From the NCBI GenBank assembly GCA_964016985.1, contig OZ024830.1, forward strand, positions 66,409,690 to 66,473,689: a stretch of DNA of 64,000 bases. The letters are read 5' to 3'. The translations under genes and the position numbers were made by a program. This document shows positions 23,001-34,370 of the stretch, piece by piece (the stretch's first letter is position 1; every line of letters begins with the position of its first letter). Source of the stretch: Anodontia alba (lineage: Eukaryota; Mollusca; Bivalvia; Lucinida; Lucinidae). The notes beneath the pieces were generated by a model. That model did no database searches, was not told where the DNA came from, and saw only the letters and a program-made list of their open reading frames with translations.

Positions 23001-23589
23001 AACGCGCATTGGCGTGTAAACAATAAAATAAAAAAAAATTTACTCTTTTTCAGTGAATACCATAAAAATTTTCATCTCGTGTAATGAAAACATTCAAATT
23101 TTCACTCGTGCATAATGACCATTAATGTAAATAAGAAAAAAAGTAATTCCAGATCTTATATTTTTCACTGCTCAGAGGAGTAAAAATATGTTAAATAGTG
23201 CTACTGTCGGTCGATGTTTCGTGACGTTGGCTAGGAAAACTTATTACTACTGTAATGCGAGTTTTATTGCAACTTACAAACTAATCACGTTTTAGAACAA
23301 TCAAAACAACGCTATAAAAGTATAATACTATTTATACAGTTTCAGGTACACATAATTAGTCTTATTTTGCTTAATAATGCTTAGTGGATAGTCAAGGTTA
23401 ACAATTTGCTATTCTCTTTCATTGCACGGCCCTATGCCAGGCCGCATGCGCATTAACAGCTTAATATTTATGCTTTTCTAGAAGGTTTGTGCCTGATGTT
23501 ACTCGTCTAGCCTCACTGTGATTTCATTTGTAGTTTTCTTTTGCACTGACTTCCCTTTTGTTTCATAGTGATAACTTGTATGCTTTTTT
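23001..23589. other. Intergenic, nothing recognised
   Basis: AT-rich with no gene or repeat recognised. Confidence 0.5.
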
Positions 23590-24085
23590 TCTGTGGTGTT
23601 CATTTGCTCTGGCATACAGTAGAATTAGGCATGAGTACTCGTGATTAATTTGATTTTTATGTTTTCGCTTTTATGCATTGACTGAGTTGGGAGCCGAATT
23701 TTGATGTATTTCTGTATTGGGAGTAGCATCGGGACCCAGGGTGAAGTTGGCTAGCTGTAAAAGTGCTTCAACCCCCCCCCGCCCCCCCCCCCCACCCCCG
23801 GTTGTTTACTCTACTGACCGTTCTAAGGCGGTGGTCCCGGTGTTAGTCTTACTCTTTGTTGCTTTGTGGTTCATTCTACGAGGCGACTTGTTTTATGTCT
23901 TACCTTGTGTCATTTTGTTCTTATGTTTTTCAGTCCTTTTAGCATTGCGATTACCTCGCTTGGGGAAGAGAGAGAGCTAAACTTAGAGCTTTTCGTATGT
24001 TTGTTCGTTTTGTGCTTGTTTGGATTTGTCGGTTTCCTCTTCCTCTTAGGGAAGGGGTGCGGTTTGTGAATTTGGCCATCTTACC
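23590..24085 (+). mobile_element. Retroelement 3' tail, solo copy
   Basis: Starts near TTTGCTCTGGCATACAGTAG and runs through GCATTGACTGAGTTGGGAGC, GGGTGAAGTTGGCTAGCTG, CTGACCGTTCTAAGGCGG, GCGATTACCTCGCTTGGGG and TTACCTTTTTTTT. It is collinear with 4078-4602, 32490-33295 and 45835-46055. A C tract (23769-23803) sits exactly where the other copies have a shorter C run. No RT precedes it, so it is 5'-truncated. The 87-codon frame is a shadow. Confidence 0.7.
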
Positions 24086-25556
24086 TTTTTTTTCTATGGA
24101 ATTAGAAAACCTCTACGCGTACCGAATAATTCAGTGTAGCTGAAACTGTACCAGGATTAGGGGCAAGTTTTCTTGCCAATCAAACAGTGTTGAACGATCC
24201 CAGTTTGTAGTTATTGAATAGTTCTAGAATTACCTTTGTGTATTTGTGTAATGCCTCCAACGATAATTCAGGAGCAGTTTAGCAATGCAATGGATAAAGT
24301 TTGTTGCATTCATGCCTGTTTTCCGAATATTTTGACTAATATCTGTTAATAGGGTTACGCCAGTTTTAGATACAAGTCCTGATAATCACCTTGATTTTTT
24401 ACAGTGAAATATTTTCAATACTTTTTAGTACGTGTTCGTAATCGTTGGCTTTTGTCTGTAAAATTCCTCGTTTGCAGTTCTTTTTTATATGTTGGTAATC
24501 GCGACTGTGTAGTTATGTCTTGTATTGTCTTCACCTCTTATTCTCCTTGGATCGCTCTGCTTTGTGATTTGTTTTATATCAATGTCTTTCGCTTTTTTTT
24601 TTTTTTTTTTTGCTTTTTTTTTTTTTTTAACCAAACTTTTGCTTGGAAAGAAGTTTATATGTAAAGTTGGAAGACTGAACGTTAAACAGCGATGAGACGG
24701 CTCATTATGAATCTATGCTGTTTATAAAAGCCTATTATCATCGTCTGTGGCAGTGTAAGAATTAAGGCTTCGGTATCAATTAGTCTCTATCGCTTAAATT
24801 ATACATTCTACATCTTTCTCTTCAAGCTTTCATATTACTAATACAAACAAGGGCTTAAAACATTTACAGAAACATTTTTCTTTTTTTAAAAATCAGGCAG
24901 TAAAAATATCTTTCAAATGACTAAAATCGAGATTTTGTATTACTTATAAAATAAAACGACTGGTTACCAGTTTCTATTAGTTGTTATCCATGCGTATTAA
25001 ATTACTTTGGAAAAGCTTTTTAGCTTTTCGGGAAAGCTTTTTATTTTAAGTATTATTCGGTGTTTTATTCAAATGCTTACTGCAAGATTAACTTCATGGG
25101 TCTGACCTATGCAATTTCTGTTGTAAACTGGATTTTGTACTTTTTAAAAAAAAAACAAAAGCCATTTTTTATGTTTTTTTTTTATGTTTTTTATGTTCCA
25201 TAAGAGTATTGGGAATATTTCAGAAATTTTAAACAAGTGGAACTTGTTGAAAATCTGCATCCAAATTGATTTTTTTTTTTTTTGCATATTTTGCAGTCGT
25301 GTATGGGAAAAACAATAATATTCCAATAACCAATGAATACAACAAAATATTTATACATATGTAGTCACAACAAATGGTTTTGCATTAAATCATGCTAGAG
25401 GTTTACAGATTTACTGCTTCTGTGTAACGTGTCAAGCAAAAAAGACTTTCCAAAAGATGTCGAAAGCAGAGTATGTGTGTTTCACTGTGCTGTTTCACTG
25501 ATGAGGTTATACATGCTTGTAATTTGGAGCTGCATCAAAAGGGCGGGGACATTTCT
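24086..25556. other. Intergenic with T tracts
   Basis: Poly(T) runs at 24592-24628 and other short A/T runs. The Phe-rich frames here are artefacts. Nothing else recognised. Confidence 0.5.
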
Positions 25557-25603
25557 TATTTCTAACTTCTAACTTCTAACTTCTAACTTCTTCTAACGCG
25601 CGC

Positions 25604-25687
<84 letters not shown>

Positions 25688-25808
25688 ATGTATGTATGTA
25701 TGTATGTATGTATGTATGTATGTATGTATGTATGTATGTATGTATGTATGTATGTATGTATGTATGTATGTATGTATGTATGTATGTATGTATGTATGTA
25801 TTTTTGTA
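25557..25808 (+). repeat. Compound microsatellite (TTCTAAC)n-(CG)n-(TG)n-(TATG)n
   Basis: Four successive simple repeats: TTCTAAC units (to about 25596), CG, about 65 bp of TG, and about 135 bp of TATG. The Ile-His-Thr-Tyr and Val-Cys-Met-Tyr frames are artefacts of the 4-bp period. Confidence 0.97.
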
Positions 25809-25920
25809 TGTAAAAAAATCACTGATTTTAAACATTATTTTATAAAAATCAAAAGCGATTTCATGCCTCTAGTGTCATATTTTTATTCAATGTCAAAGTG
25901 AGTTTGAAGTCAATTATATA

Positions 25921-27420
25921 CTAGCGGAAAAAAGAAACTGTGCATGTATAAAAAATAAATTTTCTATAATTCTAAAATCCATTTATGCTTGAAACTTTAC
26001 ACAAACATGATGTGTATACTCCTTAACAATATTGATTGGTAAATAAGGTCCTTGCACGTGCATTGCGTTGTCCTTGTGCGCGTGCAGGATTAAGCATATT
26101 CGTGGCTAGCAATTAAATGTGAACGTCTTTACAATCTTTTTGACTCTTGTGTAAAACCGTTTTATCCAAGTGAAACAGAAAAACAAATGTATTCCTCCTG
26201 AATGTGTTGGTAAGCAATGCCTAGACTCAACGAAGCTTAGCGCAACCAAGCGGTTGGCATGATTCGGGCTGGTGTATCCCAAAATGAGGTTAGCAGACAG
26301 TTTGGCGTGCATAGGAACACGATTTCTGCTTTATGGAGCCGTTATCAGCAATCTGGTAACACCAGGGACCGTCGCAGATCGGGACGTCCCCGTGTGACGT
26401 CATTACGTCAAGACACTTACATCCGTGTGACGCATCTTCGTAACCGACTTCAAACTGCTGCGTTGACGGGTAGAAGCATTCCTGGCTTGAGGAACACTAG
26501 TCCAAGAACCGTGAGAAACCACTTGCGTGAACGGAACATTCGACTTCGGCGTCCAGCAATCCGTCAAGTCCTACAGCGACGTCACCGTGTTGCTCGCCTT
26601 GCATGGTGCAGGGCCCATCTTAGCTTTACTAGACGAGATTGGGCGCGTATCCTGTTCTCAGAGGAGCCACGTTTCCACTTGGATAGCACATGGTCGTTCC
26701 AGGGTATACCGTCGAGTTGGAGAACGGCGCCATGATAACTGTGTTGTTGAACGTCGTCTCTTTGGCGGGGGCAGTATAATGGTATGGGGCGGAATAACAG
26801 GAAACGCAAAAACTCCTCTTATGGTCATTAACGAAAATTTGACTGGTGCACGCTACCGAGATGAGATTCTGCAAGCCCACGTCGTCCCGCTTGTGCGTCA
26901 ACATGCCGTTACGCTGCAACACGGCAACGCCAGACCACACGTTGCACGCGTTGTGACTGATTTTCTTACTCAGCAGAATGTTAATGTGTTGCCATGGCCT
27001 GCGGTATCGCCAGACTTATCGCCGATAGTGCACGCATGGGATGAGATGGAACGTCGTCTAGGTCAGTTGCCAAATCAGCCAGTGACGTTGGCTGAGCTTT
27101 CCCTCGCGTTAGTTCGCATCTGGAACGGCATTCCTAAGGCGTTTTTCACCAATCTTGTCGGATCCATGCGGCGGCGATGCAACGCATGCATTACTGCTAA
27201 CGGTGGACACACCAGGTATTGACTTTGTGATATGGTGCTTGAGACATTTTTGATTTGTTGATCCTTGGTGATGAAATGGGTCTTCTTTTCGCACTTTTGA
27301 ATCCCTTTAACTTCGATGAAATGTGTATTGTTACAAATCTAAAATATATTATTACTGTCTGCTACGATGTTATTATTTTGTATAACTTTTTACCAATGCA
27401 CAGTTTCTTTTTTCCGCTAG
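25921..27420 (+). mobile_element. Tc1-like DNA transposon, complete, 1500 bp
   Basis: Perfect 25-bp terminal inverted repeats start CTAGCGGAAAAAAG at 25921-25945, complementary to 27396-27420. A TA dinucleotide flanks each end (25919-25920, 27421-27422), the standard Tc1/mariner target duplication. One transposase-derived frame fills the interior on the plus strand. The ends look undamaged and the size is typical, but the transposase is disabled, so the copy could move only if supplied with enzyme in trans. Confidence 0.93.
26217..27222 (+). pseudogene. Tc1-like transposase, disabled
   Basis: About 335 codons, the usual length. The start ATG 26217 is the first Met in frame with the helix-turn-helix. 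An N-terminal paired-like HTH (VSQNEVSRQFGVHRNTISAL), the GRPRVT linker and a second HTH-like part (SPRTVRNHLRERNIRLRRP) are followed by the catalytic domain. Breaks: TAG at 26238-26240 and a one-base frameshift near 26685-26700. At all three expected catalytic acids the residue differs from the family pattern: FSEEPRF where FSDESRF is usual (26661), LQHGNARPH where LQQDNARPH is usual (26923), and SPIVHAW where SPIEHxW is usual (27028). The enzyme would normally cut at the terminal repeats and join to TA sites in the nucleus. This copy cannot be active. Confidence 0.9.
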
Positions 27421-28514
27421 TATATTTTGGACCAAAAGCTTTTATCTTTTTTTATTTTATTGTTTTTTTTTTTTTTTATTTTATTGTTGTTTTTTTTATT
27501 ATTTTTTTTTTTAAATAAAATGAGTATTTTCTGTAATATAGCACAGGAAATTATTTGCTCGGCTTTGAGAATTTTTTTTTATCCATTAATGCTCTGAAAA
27601 CTATAATCTAACTTGATAATAGTTAAAAAAGTACTTCAAAACATCTTTTTACAGAAAATTGATAAAAGATAAATTTTGTATGATACAAGTTAAGCAACTG
27701 CCTATTATGTGCGTATAGAGATCAATACCGTCCAGCACTTACTATTATAGAAATATTGTCCTTTCATTCTATAGTCTATCTTATTGCATACAAGGGTTGC
27801 ATTAGCGTCAGCATCAGCAATGGCTTTGGGGTCGGCGTTGACCTCGGCATTGACGTCGGCGTAAGAATTCACAAATTACGTTTTAAATTTACCATATAGG
27901 TCAAAACCTCTGTTTTGCATGGTTCATGGTTGGGATGGTGCTATAAATTGGCCCAAAGTTGTGTTTAGAACAACTTTTACCCCTGATTATGATCAAAGGT
28001 CAAGGTAACAGGCTTGGAACTTTTATGTTAAAGTTTTATATAAACGTGTATAAAATGCTATATCTCCTGAAAGTCTGAATGGAATTAGTTGATAATTGGG
28101 TTTTTGTTAGATTCGTTACAAATAAAGCTAAGTCAATAATTTTAAAGTTTTTCAAGATAAATACTTGGACTACTGTTGGATACTGACACAAAGATTTCGT
28201 CTCGAACGCATAGAAAACAAAACAAAACAAAACAAAAAAAAAAAAGCAACAATCAATCAATATATCCATTCCGAGCCAATAAATATTAAACATAAATATA
28301 TGCACACCAACACAATACAAAACACTATTCACCCTATGTAGACAGTAAACTGACCAACTAAATGAATGCATGTAGAAATTTCAAGAGAATCATGGAACAG
28401 TCAGTAGAAAGACGAGGACAGTTCACCTATGCATACGCAAGTTTCTTTCTTAAGCACTTAGAATTTTGTGTATTTTATCCACTTAGCCAAAGGATGACAC
28501 ACGTTTGGGTGTTA
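27421..28514. other. Intergenic; T-rich and GTCGGCGT-rich patches
   Basis: T-rich runs lie at 27445-27515. A patch GGGGTCGGCGTTGACC with repeated GGCGT words at about 27825-27865 resembles, in reverse sense, the GACGCCGACG tails of composite repeats at 29745 and 49075. No gene seen. The 111-codon minus frame at 28036-28371 has no recognised domain. Confidence 0.45.
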
Positions 28515-28575
28515 CGATTTTGGGGAGACAGATGTGAACATCATTATGATGTTCACATCTGTCTCCCCAAAATCG
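28515..28575. repeat. Perfect 61-bp palindrome, 30-bp arms, 1-base centre
   Basis: Left arm begins CGATTTTGGGGAGACAGATG, right arm ends CTGTCTCCCCAAAATCG. The centre base is 28545. It lies at the edge of the minus-strand RT remnant. Confidence 0.95.
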
Positions 28576-29360
28576 ACCAACAGACATGGACCCCAGAATA
28601 AAGGGTGTAATCAGGGGTCCGCGGATAGTAAGCATTACTTGGTAAGCAAGCTTCGCTGAACGAAGGAAATGTAGGTAGGTTTTCTGATACCCCTGGCTTT
28701 GTAGTGAGCACTTTCCAACGCTCCGTGAAGTCCCGATAATTTGAACAGGCTCTGTCATAACGGTTTGACTGAAACGTAAACGCCGTATGTTGGCGCAGAA
28801 GGAATATTACTACTTGGAAAGTTAACAATGGGAAACGAGGTCATCCCGTTTGCCCGTATTGTCAACAATTCAAGTATGAGGACGAGGCTGCAGTTTCCGT
28901 TGTTTCCTTTATTTCAAGTTCATGTGAATAAATGAATTCCAAATACTCTAAAACATTTTGTGTTTTCAGAGATAATACATCATATCTGTAGATGAAATTG
29001 AGTTGTTGTGCAAGGTGGTTCTTGCCTACTTTGAGGAAACTCCGCCTCGTACGAGTATAAAAACAAGTCGGCAAGCAAAGGTACACAGTTATGCCGATTG
29101 TTTGTTGAAATATCCGTCCACCGAACTCCACAAAATTATTGTCGATTAGAATGTCCAGCATCTTTATGACATCTGCATCTGAGTATTTTTTGGTGCATAA
29201 GAGTGATTTCGAACGAAGTATGTGTCTTTGTAGCCAATGACTAAACAGGGGTGGGAATGGTATTGCGTAACATTTTGGACCAACATCTATCACAAACAAA
29301 ATACAAAAGGTTTGGAAATAATGAGATTTTAAAAACATTAGCATAATCTTTAACATGCAA
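28560..29360 (-). pseudogene. Penelope-like or related reverse-transcriptase remnant (minus)
   Basis: From 29190 downwards the frame reads KKYSDADVIKMLDILIDNNF, then FGGRIFQQTIGI. It next jumps past the expected MGTNCAP block to a diverged segment, then reads LAQQLNFIYRYDVLSL, where the catalytic YxDD-type motif has lost residues, and YLEFIYSHELEIKETT. A frame ending at a stop near 28862 is continued in another frame by SNRYDRACSNYRDFTERWKV at about 28730. These blocks match, in order, the RT at 44.5-45.8 kb but belong to a different subfamily. Several stops and at least two frameshifts make it inactive. The clade is assigned by resemblance only. Confidence 0.65.
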
Positions 29361-29745
29361 GTCCATAAAGGCGAATAATGGCAAATGGACCAAATCCATC
29401 AAAGGGTTTGGAAATAATGAAATCCTAAAAATTTTAACTAAAAATTTAACATGAAAATTCTGTGGCCTTGACTTTGAGGTCAGTAAGTGGGATAGGATGG
29501 AAGCGTATACAAACATGAACTAAATCCATCAAAGGGTTTGGAAATAATGAGGTGCTAAACACTTTAACTAAAGGTTTGACATGAAAATTCTGTCCGTGAC
29601 CTTGCTATCAAGGTTGGGGATGGTACTTAGCTAAATGTAAGCACAAAATCAAAGGGTTTGAAAATAGTGAGGTCCTAAAAATATTTGCTATATTGTTTTA
29701 GGATCTCACTATTTTCAAACCCTTTGAGGGATATAATATTTGTGG
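29305..29745 (+). repeat. Tandem repeat (~90-130 bp) ending in a hairpin and GCC-rich tail
   Basis: AAAGGGTTTGGAAATAATGA recurs near 29308, 29401, 29531 and 29650. The last copy forms an inverted repeat (29649-29680 against 29696-29727, one mismatch, 15-base loop), followed by GGACGCCGCCACCGC, a composite-repeat tail. Confidence 0.75.
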
Positions 29746-30808
29746 ACGCCGCCACCGCAAAAGCCAACGCTACCGCGATGCCGGGGTTAGAACAATAGCT
29801 CTTTCTAAACATTGTTCAGGTGACCTAAAGTCTACTTTGGTAGGATGGAGGAGGGGAGGTAGGAGTGCTTAAACCATTTTTACACGCGCGAAACCCTTGA
29901 AACCTGATGCAGCTCCAAACAATACAAACGAAGAAAACAGGAAGCAATGTACATAATGAGTTTACTCTAAAACGTTCAGACATTTTTTGTAACTTTTTTT
30001 GCAAACCCTTTGCATACTGCCAACATGGAATAAAAAGGAATAGTATGAAGTGGTTAATGCATTGTAGTTTCTAATTTGTCAGACCTGATGAACATGACCT
30101 ATAGATTTCTCATGTTAAGTTAGCATTCTGTTAAGACATAGCAGTAAGTTTCAGCAAATGGCATATAAGAAGAGGGCTACCAAGTCTCTCAATAACCAAA
30201 GCGACCAGCTGGTTAGTGAGAATATCTTCTGAAACGGCTTTGAAACTAACAGTAAAATGCTGTGAAAGTAGCTATCTGCAATGATTTTTTTTCAGAAGAA
30301 ATATTAATCTGTCATTCATGGCTATTATATATTTTGGGCCCCTATCAGTTAGCATACATGCATTAAAAGGTACCTTTTCCCCATTTCAATACATGTCGTG
30401 CTCTGATCAGCCTGTTTATGCAGATTTATACATGTAATCCAGTTTGAGAAATTTAATGTCTCTGCTTGGAGACAGTAATAACACCTTGAACGAATCAAGG
30501 CTCTTTTGATGGTCACAGTTTTGTCATACATGGCAGAAAAGTCCCTTTTCACGCAAACTAACACTTGTTCACTAGCATCACCTTTGTGCGTCTGGCATGG
30601 GCATAACAAAATGACATTAATTGTTTATTCAAGGCTAGAGTGCTGCTTGCTGGCAGACAAAATTTTAACCAATCAGAACAGGGCATCACTAACCATCTAA
30701 GACTTTACTTCATAGCCCTCTTCTTATATGCCACTTGGTTTCAGACATAAGCAGTATTTTTAGCTCTCAGAAACCACAGTTAAATCAACATAGAGCAATG
30801 GCAGGATA
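29746..30808. other. Intergenic, nothing recognised
   Basis: No gene or clear repeat. Short frames on both strands around 30350-30700 lack motifs. Confidence 0.5.
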
Positions 30809-30810
30809 TA

Positions 30811-31106
30811 CAGTCGACTCACGTTATCTCGAACTCCAAGGTACTTCGAGATATCCGTACCTCGAAATATCAGAGTTGCAGAAGTGAGGAAAACAATAAA
30901 TCGAACAACCACATTTAGCAAATGAATTTGACTCCTGAAGTTAGAGATATTTTAAAAATATTGTGGAAAAGAGGAGAAATTTCTCCTCTTTCCTACAATA
31001 TTTTGTTACCTGTTCTTAGATTTCGATGTTAAAACAGGGACGAGAATTTCACTTCGAGAAAAAGGTTATTCGAACTAAGCGAGTTCGAGATAACGCGAGT
31101 CGACTG
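30811..31106. mobile_element. pogo/Tigger-like MITE, 296 bp
   Basis: The ends are inverted copies of CAGTCGACTC-CGTTATCTCGAA with one mismatch in 26 and are flanked by TA on both sides (30809-30810, 31107-31108). A CAG terminus with TA target is the pogo/Tigger pattern. The interior holds another inverted repeat centred near 30979 (GAGGAGAAATTTCTCCTC extended by AATATTGTGG / CCTACAATATT). There is no transposase, so it is non-autonomous. Confidence 0.88.
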
Positions 31107-31849
31107 TACAAGTAACAAGCTTATGGAAGCGGTAAATGAATTGAAACATGTATATGTTCATACCAGCAGAGTCAGATATTGTTGCAACGACAAAGACAAC
31201 TGCACCATTCATTCAAAGAAAGGAAATTTAAAAAGAGGCATCAATATCAAATATCTGTAAGTACATGAAGAAGATGGCATACGAAGAGTATGCTATTTTT
31301 GTACCTTTCCGAAGCGGAAACTCAAATGAGCTTCTGTTACCTCAAGTGGTCTTCAATTAGCATAGCAAATAATTGTTCCAAGATATTTGATTTATTTATG
31401 GCCATTAACCAAGAACTCTTGTCAACAAAACGCTTCAAAATATACTTATTTAAAATTTGAAAGTCAGCAACTGTTTTCTACTTCTGATAATTAAAAAAAA
31501 AGTAGTCTTGATGTAAGTGCTATGAGCCTCTCTTTATCAATCCACGCCATTTTCTGAAAACACTCGAGGAAGAAAGGTGACGTGAAGTGAGTTATTAAAG
31601 ATTCAACTATATCCTCTGATTGTGGATTTAATCCTATTTATTTAGTCACTGTCAATGTCAATAACACGAATTCTTTTGAATTGTTTCTTATTCTGTTTTT
31701 CATTTTTTTCTTTGCTAATAATGTTGTTGTTGTGTGACTTTATTATATCAATAATACAAGAACTTGGTAGTACCAAAACGGATTTCTACTGACGGATTTC
31801 TATTGTTAATACCGATTCTATCGATATTAGCTAAATTTGCAGCGAGTAA
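31107..31849. other. Intergenic, nothing recognised
   Basis: AT-rich with no gene recognised. Confidence 0.5.
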
Positions 31850-32489
31850 ATTTGCTTTTCTTTAGAAAAGCAAGACAGATTTCCTACGTTATATTGGTTA
31901 CCGAAACTTCATAAACGACCTTATAAAGCACGTTTCATTGCTAAAACTAGTTCATGTACGAATACTGTTTTGTCCAAACTGCTAACTTTATGCTGTTAAA
32001 AAACATTGGATTAGATACTATGATTCTGTTTACTAAAGGGACTGTTTTTGGTCAATTAAAAATTCCAATGATGTTCTCAATAAATTTAAATGTAAAAACT
32101 TTCAGGCTTCTAAATTGTCTACTAATTGTATACTACATTACCTCATCATCATCTGACTTTATTGAGGCTTTCAATGATGATTTATTAAATATTGACAATA
32201 TTTACTTTGACTAAATGGTGGACCGCATATACCCTACAGAACTCCAATTAAATAGAGCAAATTCTTCCGATACCGAGGCACCTTTTATGGATTTGAATCT
32301 ATGTATATACAGTTTCCAGCAAAATTTATGATAAACGGGACGATAGATTTTGATTTTGATATAGTCAATTTCCCTTTTCTGGATGGCGATGTCCCCCGGC
32401 GTACCTCATATGGGGTATACATATCTCGCCAGAGCTTCTTCAAATCTTAGTGACTTTAACTTGGGGCTTGCTGATATGTCTTTGGTTTG
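31850..32489 (+). pseudogene. Penelope-like or related RT, internally deleted copy
   Basis: An N-terminal RT block (YWLPKLHKRPYKARFIAKTS) is followed by KNFQASKLST-like sequence. The sequence then jumps from the LPHH block at about 32145 directly to IEAFN, removing several hundred bases present at 44.5-45.1 kb. A second small deletion turns AFNSTLRYLDDLLNIDN into AFNDDLLNIDN, removing the catalytic YLDD context. The downstream part (VDRIYPTELQLNRANSSDT, FPFLDGDVPRRTS) matches the 45 kb copy almost base for base, with extra stops. The element is defective and continues into its 3' tail. Confidence 0.75.
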
Positions 32490-33295
32490 GCCCGCTATGG
32501 TTCAACTATTGGTTTTCATTACTAGCCACGAGCCTTTGTTTATTGATTTTTATGTTTTCGCTTTGATGTACTGACTGAGTTGGGACCCTTTATGCCAACC
32601 GAATTTTTATGTATTTTTTTTATGATTTAAGGGTAGTATCGTGACCCAGGGTGAAGTTGGCTAGCTGTAAAAGTGCTACCCCCCGGTAGTTTTTTCTACT
32701 GACCGTTCTAAGGCTGTGGTCCTGGTGTAGTTCTTACTCTTTTAAGCGCTTTCTGTTCTCTCTGTATGTGTTGTGATATCATTGTGGTGACAACAATCGT
32801 CTTCAACAGCTGCCCACTTTGCTTTCTGTTTTACTAGTTGGTTTGTGATGCTAGCATTTTGGTCACCTTCAACAGCTGCCCATTTTGCTTTCTGTTTTAC
32901 TTGTAGTGATTAAGAGTGGCATCGGGACCCAGGGTGAAGTTGGCTAGCTGTAAAAATGCTTTAACCTCCCCCTCTCCGCCCCCCCCCCCCCCCACCGGGT
33001 GGTTTACTCTACTGACCGTTCTAAGGCGATGGTCCCGGTGTTAGTCTTACTCTTTGTTGCTTTGTGGTTTATTCTACGAGGCGATTATGTTTTTTTTTTA
33101 CACCTTGTGTCATTTTTTCTTGTGTTTTTCAGTCCTTTAACATTGCAATTACCTCACTTGGGGAAGAGAGAATTAATCTTAGTGCTTTTCGTACGTTTGT
33201 TCGATTTGTGCTTCTTTTGATTTGTCGGTTTCCTCTTGGTGTCTGGGAAGGGCTGTGGTTTGTGATTGTGTCACTCCCTTACCTTTTTTAGACTG
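32490..33295 (+). mobile_element. Retroelement 3' tail with internal duplications
   Basis: Same tail family as 4078 and 23590, here attached to its RT. The block GGGTGAAGTTGGCTAGCTG occurs twice (about 32651 and 32932). A 55 bp segment with TTCAACAGCTGCCCA and TTTGCTTTCTGTTTTACT is duplicated at 32807-32905. A C tract lies at 32966-32995. Confidence 0.75.
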
Positions 33296-34370
33296 ATCTA
33301 GGCATCTTCAAGTGGCAATTTAGGGATCACACTCGTGCTTCATTTAGCGGTAATATTACCTTGAAAGCTATTGTGATTGACTGAAATCGATATTAATATT
33401 GTAACGGCGTCTGGCTATTATGCACTGTTTCCATATATTAATCGCAGTATTGTTCGTTCTCAATGCATTTTGTCTTACTTGTAAATGTTATTCTTCGATC
33501 CGAAATGTATCATGGCTGGACTGTTTGTAAGCCAACTTCGCCGCCATTCTCCAGGTAAAACTCACTGACAGTAAGATTTCCAGCTTAGTTATATAGTTCT
33601 AACCTGTATCGAACTGGGAAAACTGGTTTTAGATCGTTTACCACAGCTATACATTTGTGGCTTTTCTTGTTCGAAATTGTTTTGAAAATTGCCATTCTCG
33701 TAACTTTCGGATCCCCTCGATCGTTAAACCGTTTCCTTGACGTCTATAGTCCCCTGACAGGTGCTGGTTTCCGCTTCATTACATTCTGTACTGTAGCGGC
33801 GCAAGAACTTACAGGGACCCATCCAGTATGAGGTTGGGACTATAATTACCGTAACCGAGGCGCTGAATCTCTGTTGCATCCCGCAACGAACTGTCGACTG
33901 TTAACTGAAACTTAAATACGCTTCCACACCCTTCTGAAACATAACACTAGCTTGAAGCTATAGCTAGTATTTACTGGTCGGCATTAAGCCATTTAGAAAA
34001 CTTGAACAACACGGTCCGAAAGAGGTTCGTAACTGATATCCCGTCTATTCATCTTGGCGCTTTCAAGGCTGAACATCTTTCTATCCTTTTAAAGGCGAAG
34101 TTGGCACAGGTTTTTTTTTCATTCTTGAAAGGATGATTTATGTTGCTGTATATAATTCTACAAATTCCTTACCCCTATAAATAATGCTTAATGATAATTC
34201 TTGTTGATCGGCGTCTTACAACTTGAAGGGTGCGCCTTTGAAGGCAGACGTAAAATACAACATTCTATCTTGTTGTGCGCGCGTCAAAGGCGTATTGTTG
34301 TAGCCGTTAGACTGTCAACTGGCAGCTTGTGAACTTTTTATTAAATGAGCTGACCCAGTGTAATAGTGAA
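33296..34370 (+). other. Gypsy upstream region; possible 5' LTR (weak)
   Basis: TGTAACGGCGTCTGG at 33398 looks like a common LTR start. GACTGTCA-AC-TGGCAGCTTG near 34312-34330 could be an LTR end followed by a primer-binding site. No matching 3' LTR is found after 39374, so the assignment is tentative. Confidence 0.25.

Noticed and set aside
30349..30700. Overlapping 86- and 64-codon frames
   Set aside because: No recognised motif and mutually antisense. Typical of chance frames.
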